A DNA stretch of 64,000 bases. It comes from AE-B3B sp964543295 (GTDB taxonomy: Bacteria; Aerophobota; Aerophobia; Aerophobales; AE-B3A). Made by a program: the position numbers and the translations under genes. Every line of letters begins with the position of its first letter. Position 1 is the stretch's first letter. Below the pieces are notes generated by a model that saw only the letters and a list, made by a program, of their open reading frames with translations, made no database searches and had not been told where the DNA came from. Shown here piece after piece: positions 60,141 through 64,000 of the stretch. The DNA is taken from positions 41,425 to 105,424 of the forward strand of contig CAZIXA010000003.1 in NCBI GenBank assembly GCA_964543295.1, written 5' to 3'.

Positions 60141-61460
60141 TTAGGGCATATTCTTTATCCCACCAAAATCACCGCTTATAATTGTATCTACTAAGGCACC
60201 CATATACTCATCGATATTGTCCTCTGTTTTTAGTTTATCCACCTCACCATTTGAATCCTTAGCAATCAAGGAAACAGGAGCCTGCTCTAATTTACTCCAC
60301 AGTTGAGGATTTTTAGCTGCGGTTAAGATTCTTTTTTTATCCTCATCGTCTACACCAACCTCGCCAAATGTAGTGGGAAATTTTATCCTTTCCGAAAGTT
60401 TTATCATACCCTTAGCAACTACAACACTTAAATCTCTACCACTATATTTTTCTATATCCTCATTTATGTAACCCGCCCTTTTAAATATCTTACCAATCAG
60501 TTTTAGTTGGGGTTCAATAGCTGGAGCAAAAAATACTAAAACATATGGATTTGCTATTGCACAGGCTCTACCATGGGTTAACTTGCTTGTCAGAGAGAAG
60601 CTAAAAAGATGGCCATAGTTTGTTCCTCCAACCATTATAGCATATCCACCTAAATCTGTCCCCAAACCTAAACTTTCAATTGCATCCTCATCCTTAGGAT
60701 TAGCTATAGCCTTTGGCAGGTTCTCTACAATCAAACTAATCCCCACCTCTGCTATATCCATTGTCTTATCAAAGAAAGGTTTTCCTGTAGCTCCACATAC
60801 TACTTCAAGGGAGTGAGCTATACCATCCAGGGCGCCATCTGCTCTAATTGCATAAGGAGCCCCTATAGTTACCCTATAATCAAAAACTGCTAAAGGAGGA
60901 ACGATTGCTTCGTCTATAATTAATTTTTTTTGCTCTGTTAAAGGATCGGTAACATTGGAGTATTTGGTAAGATGAGCTCCTGAGCTTGCCGCAGTTTGAA
61001 CTGCTATAGCAATGGGGAGTTTTTTACCTTCCGCGTTTAATTCTTTCGTTACAAGTCCCATGCCAAAATAAGTTTCCACATCATCAGGGCTTAAGGTAGA
61101 TAGTACACTGGCAGCTTTTACTGCATCAATAGTGCTTCCACCTCCCACAGCAATTACACTATCGGGGTCTTTCTTCTCTATTTGATTGGCAATCCTATAA
61201 ACATCCTCACGAGGAGCATTTGCTCTTGCTCCCCTTATAACATCTAAAATATCAACATTTTTATCCCTTAAAAAAGATTTAATATCTTCTACAAGTGGTT
61301 CAGTCCATTTCTCGCATCCCCATTCAGTTACCACTAACATAGTAGATTTACCAGACTTTTTAGCAAAATTTCCTACCTTATCTAATACATCCATACCAAA
61401 AGCATAATTTCCCTTTTTCCAATTATTAAGCATGCCTTTAGCTTTGTCTTTGTAATCCAT
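60141..61460 (-). CDS. Iron-containing alcohol dehydrogenase
   Basis: 439 residues, group III dehydrogenase. NAD-binding VIAVGGGSTIDAVKAAS near residue 103; metal ligands in DGALDGIAHSLEV near residue 215 (Asp, His) and SKLTHGRACAIANPYVL near residue 290 (His). Between two LarA genes, so it likely oxidises or reduces a hydroxy acid or sugar alcohol linked to them. Substrate unknown. Confidence 0.92.
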   Translation of the reverse strand: MDYKDKAKGMLNNWKKGNYAFGMDVLDKVGNFAKKSGKSTMLVVTEWGCEKWTEPLVEDIKSFLRDKNVDILDVIRGARANAPREDVYRIANQIEKKDPDSVIAVGGGSTIDAVKAASVLSTLSPDDVETYFGMGLVTKELNAEGKKLPIAIAVQTAASSGAHLTKYSNVTDPLTEQKKLIIDEAIVPPLAVFDYRVTIGAPYAIRADGALDGIAHSLEVVCGATGKPFFDKTMDIAEVGISLIVENLPKAIANPKDEDAIESLGLGTDLGGYAIMVGGTNYGHLFSFSLTSKLTHGRACAIANPYVLVFFAPAIEPQLKLIGKIFKRAGYINEDIEKYSGRDLSVVVAKGMIKLSERIKFPTTFGEVGVDDEDKKRILTAAKNPQLWSKLEQAPVSLIAKDSNGEVDKLKTEDNIDEYMGALVDTIISGDFGGIKNMP

Positions 61461-61512
61461 ACTATCCTCCTCACATTAATGTTTTTTTCTCTTTAAGGCC
61501 CCTTTTGCAGTC

Positions 61513-62835
61513 TCAACGATTGGAGAGCCTGTATAAAACCTCTCCCGCTTTTTTTACCAAAAGAATACCCTTATCTTCTTTTTCAGCATAATTCTCAATA
61601 TTAATCCGGGCAGGATCAGTATACCCTAAGTTAATCTTTTTACATTTTTCTTTAGGTATACTGGTAGCTAAAACTACATTTATCCGAGGAACTTCTTTTC
61701 CATTTTTGTAGGTGCCAAGTCCCCTAACTAAAGTTGAGTGAGCCAAAACTGCTCCAGAGATGCCTTTAAATTTATCCATTTGTTTTAAGAAATAGTCCCT
61801 GGTATGATAGCCTATCTTTTCAAGGTACCGACCATGGGTGTGAGAGATCTCCCTTATATGAGGAGCATAAATTATCAAGGTTCCTCCATCTTCTACTACT
61901 GGTTCCAACTTATACATACATTTGCCTGCAGTCCAGATATCCTCATACATTTCAGGTGCTACAGATAAAACAGTATGAAAACTCCTATCCACATACTTGA
62001 TATTAACCTGGGAGGAAAGATCACAAGCTTTAGACCAGGCCTTCCTCACTCCTGCATAAAATCCACAAATCTTTTCTCCCTTTATAACAAAACAGAGCAT
62101 TGTTATGGGAATATCAATGAAAGATGCGGCTTTGTCTATTACCTTCTTTACAGGAGTATCCTTTACCCCATTTATTTTGGGATTAGTTATTAATGCTCCC
62201 AACCAGTGAAACTTATGAATAATCCGAGGTCCAGCAACTCCCGGGAAAAGATACTTATAACCTCCTGAAAAACCTACTGCTTCGTGAGGGAAAACAGGTC
62301 CTATTATAACAAGCTCATCATAATCAAAAATTTTTTTATTTATGTATACAGGAATTTCCTCACTCATAAGCCCCTTGGAAATTTTCCGAATTTCTTTACG
62401 ACTGATAGTTCCAATACAGGTAAGATCATCTGGCCTATCCCAGTGGTGCTGAAAGATATTAACATTTTTGTATTTAGTTTTCCTTTCCTCAAAAGTTATC
62501 CTTAAATGCTTGTTTACCTTTTCTTCACCCATAATGGGATGGGTACCTAAAGCAATGATAAAATCTAATTTTTTTGCTTTTTTGCAAAGCTCCTGGCAAA
62601 TTGTTTTAAAAAATAAACCTATGGGCCCAGTACGAGTGGTATCCGGAATGATAATTAAAACTCTCTTACCCTGAAAATCCTTCTTTCTTAAAGCTTCTTG
62701 GCATAAATTTATAAGGTCTTTCTCAGATAAAAATTTGTCCTTGTATTCTCTCAAATTTCTCTCTACCCCTGAGTGACATCCTCCCCGTCTACAAGGGGCA
62801 GGACATCCTAAAAAGCAAGAATTAAGGAACTTCAC
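61513..62835 (-). CDS. LarA-family racemase/epimerase, copy 3, with repeat-derived N-terminus
   Basis: 440 residues from GTG, three bases after the SDR stop. IPDTTRTGPIG near residue 63, ALGTHPIMGEEKVNKHL near residue 95 and PHEAVGFSGGYKYLFPG near residue 185 (cofactor Lys) match LarA. Residues 5-30 (CFLGCPAPCRRGGCHSGVER) look like translated repeat DNA with a doubled AGGATGTC and no family similarity; the family fold starts near residue 35. The most divergent of the three copies. Confidence 0.85.
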   Translation of the reverse strand: MKFLNSCFLGCPAPCRRGGCHSGVERNLREYKDKFLSEKDLINLCQEALRKKDFQGKRVLIIIPDTTRTGPIGLFFKTICQELCKKAKKLDFIIALGTHPIMGEEKVNKHLRITFEERKTKYKNVNIFQHHWDRPDDLTCIGTISRKEIRKISKGLMSEEIPVYINKKIFDYDELVIIGPVFPHEAVGFSGGYKYLFPGVAGPRIIHKFHWLGALITNPKINGVKDTPVKKVIDKAASFIDIPITMLCFVIKGEKICGFYAGVRKAWSKACDLSSQVNIKYVDRSFHTVLSVAPEMYEDIWTAGKCMYKLEPVVEDGGTLIIYAPHIREISHTHGRYLEKIGYHTRDYFLKQMDKFKGISGAVLAHSTLVRGLGTYKNGKEVPRINVVLATSIPKEKCKKINLGYTDPARINIENYAEKEDKGILLVKKAGEVLYRLSNR

Positions 62836-62838
62836 CCT

Positions 62839-63645
62839 TTATACCCCAGAGTAGGCACTGAACCCTCCATCTATGGGAATAACTGCTCCAGTTAAAAACC
62901 TTGATGCATCAGAGGAAAGCCAAATACACATTCCAACAAGATCCTCTGGCTTTCCAAACTCACCCATGGGAGTATGAGATATTATGGATTTTGCCCGAGG
63001 AGTAAAATTTCCATCTTTATCCAAAAGTAAATAACGATTTTGCTGAGTGAGAAAAAAACCAGAAGCAATGGCATTAACCCTTAATTTTTTGTTGTACTCC
63101 TGAGCAAAATGAGTTGCCAGCCACTGAGTAAAGTTACTAACGGCAGCTTTGGCAGAAGAGTACCCGGGGATTCTGGTTAAGGGACGAAAAGAAATTAGAG
63201 AGGATATGTTTATAATTGAGCCCCCCTCCTTGTTTTTCACCATGGTCCTGCCAAATACCTGGCAGGGAAGAATAGCTCCTCCAAAAAGGTTAAGCCCCAC
63301 AACCTTTTCTAAGGCTGATAAGGGGATATCAAAAAAGCTAAGTTCATCTGAAGTAGTTGCCTCTTTAATATTTCCCCCTGCTGCATTAAGCAAGATATCT
63401 ATTCTCCCCAAGTCTTTTATAACCTCATCATGACAGGCTTTTATCTTCTCAACATCCATAACATCTATATAGTAGCCCCTTACTTTTATCCCTTCCTTCC
63501 TGAGCTCATTTACAACTTTCTCTGTACTAACAATATCGCATATGGCAATCTCAGAGCCTGCCTTTCCCAATCCTTTAGCTATAGTGGAGCCTAAAACTCC
63601 TGCTCCTCCAGTAATTACTGCCTTTTTCCCTTCAAGACTAAACAT
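62839..63645 (-). CDS. Short-chain dehydrogenase (gluconate-5-dehydrogenase-like)
   Basis: 268 residues from the ATG at 63645 (MFSLEGKKAVITGGAGVLGS); an upstream start at 63711 would add 22 charged residues. Cofactor motif TGGAGVLGS, LNAAGGN near residue 88, catalytic Ser in INISSLIS and PGYSSAKAAVSN near residue 170. The C-terminal TGAVIPIDGGFSAYSG is typical. First gene of the second lar operon; probably a sugar-acid or fructuronate-type reductase. Confidence 0.9.
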   Translation of the reverse strand: MFSLEGKKAVITGGAGVLGSTIAKGLGKAGSEIAICDIVSTEKVVNELRKEGIKVRGYYIDVMDVEKIKACHDEVIKDLGRIDILLNAAGGNIKEATTSDELSFFDIPLSALEKVVGLNLFGGAILPCQVFGRTMVKNKEGGSIINISSLISFRPLTRIPGYSSAKAAVSNFTQWLATHFAQEYNKKLRVNAIASGFFLTQQNRYLLLDKDGNFTPRAKSIISHTPMGEFGKPEDLVGMCIWLSSDASRFLTGAVIPIDGGFSAYSGV

Positions 63646-63711
63646 ATTTAAAATTTTCTTCAATTTATCTATTATACACTTCCTCCTTTCTTTGGATTTT
63701 GTGCCTTTCAC

Positions 63712-63888
63712 AGAATTTATAAATTTTTATGAACTTTTGATGTAAAATGCTTAGTTTAAATCTGAATTTAACATAAGTGTCTTCTTTTTTGTTTTCGTTC
63801 CAAATAAAGTTTAAAAGAGAAATTAAACTCTGAAAGGGGTTGATTGGTTAAAGAAAAGAAAATAGCCCCCCTTTCTTTTTTGCTCACT
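63712..63888 (-). promoter_or_regulatory. Upstream region of the second lar operon
   Basis: AT-rich, no gene. The palindrome AGTTTAA-N8-TTAAACT lies near 63809-63830 and could be an operator. GAAAGGGG...CCCCTTTC forms a weak hairpin near 63832-63876, possibly ending the gene to the right. Confidence 0.35.
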
Positions 63889-64000
63889 TTAGCCAAGAAA
63901 GCCAATTTCTTGAAGCTGTGATTTCATTGCCTGAAGTCCTTCTTCTAATCCCATTAATGCTTTCCCCAGAGTTTTTTTTAGCTTAGTAGTGTCCAAACAA
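63889..64000 (-). CDS. C-terminal end of a gene running off the right edge
   Basis: 36 codons: DTTKLKKTLGKALMGLEEGL, then QAMKSQLQEIGFLG and TAA at 63889-63891. Helical. The end resembles C-termini of dihydrodipicolinate-synthase-like aldolases (EIGFL), but that is too little to assign. The same strand and position suggest it belongs with or before the lar operon. Confidence 0.5.
   Translation of the reverse strand, partial: CLDTTKLKKTLGKALMGLEEGLQAMKSQLQEIGFLG

Overview
The window is one continuous piece of a low- to medium-GC chromosome from a Gram-negative (diderm) bacterium. It carries a TonB protein, a BtuB-type outer-membrane receptor and sigma-54-type nitrogen control, and it contains the chromosomal origin beside dnaA. 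Nothing in it fixes the phylum. The mix of GAF-ANTAR, NtrBC, several LarA paralogues, B12 salvage, degraded insertion sequences and many short palindromic repeats suggests an uncultured anaerobe, which is inference only. No rRNA or tRNA gene was seen.

Layout. (1) 1-10.3 kb, minus strand, is a nitrogen island: nadE (partial), a Fis-type DNA-binding protein, glnA, a 63-residue protein, P-II, amtB, an NtrC/NtrB pair and an FMN-dependent glutamate-synthase-like protein. Two good sigma-54 promoters (3356-3371 and 5342-5357) precede the small-protein/glnA and amtB/P-II units. A shared 12-mer lies about 130-140 bp upstream of each. In front of the glutamate-synthase-like gene is a leader with two hairpins whose six-base loops are identical; the second overlaps an intrinsic terminator. 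This is the architecture of an ANTAR-responsive antiterminator, and a GAF-ANTAR protein is encoded at 17.3-18.0 kb. (2) 10.3-17 kb is decayed accessory DNA: a split chromate transporter with a GntR regulator, a broken ATP-sulfurylase gene, a chimeric IS21/IS1380 transposase, an internally deleted sulfatase and an IclR regulator. (3) 17-24 kb is housekeeping: GAF-ANTAR, a second nadE, a HIT protein, dnaA flanked by origin elements, rpoZ (no ATG/GTG/TTG start), gmk, yicC and folK. (4) 24-32 kb holds a CRISPR/cas6 remnant, an aminotransferase, and an argH, lysA-dapF (fused), dapA operon. (5) 32-37 kb is a larA, alcohol dehydrogenase, epimerase, sugar-kinase operon. (6) 37-57 kb is a B12 region: a riboswitch-controlled btuB-tonB-TPR operon, split methionine-synthase modules, a riboswitch-controlled cobU-cobT-cobS operon, two PP-loop ATPases, a cbiB pseudogene, btuFCD and cobD, punctuated by REP-like repeats. 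(7) 55.9-58.3 kb has glutamate dehydrogenase, two more P-II genes and a fragment of a second gdh. (8) 58.7-64 kb is a second LarA cassette (SDR, LarA, Fe-alcohol dehydrogenase, LarA).

How it fits together. The nitrogen genes form a layered circuit: ANTAR antitermination may set the level of the glutamate-synthase-like protein and NtrBC. NtrC then drives ammonium uptake and glutamine synthesis through sigma-54, and three P-II proteins lacking the classical uridylylation tyrosine report nitrogen or energy state. The B12 genes make sense as import and salvage of corrinoids (cobinamide to cobalamin) rather than full synthesis, because cbiB is internally deleted and no corrin-ring genes are present here.
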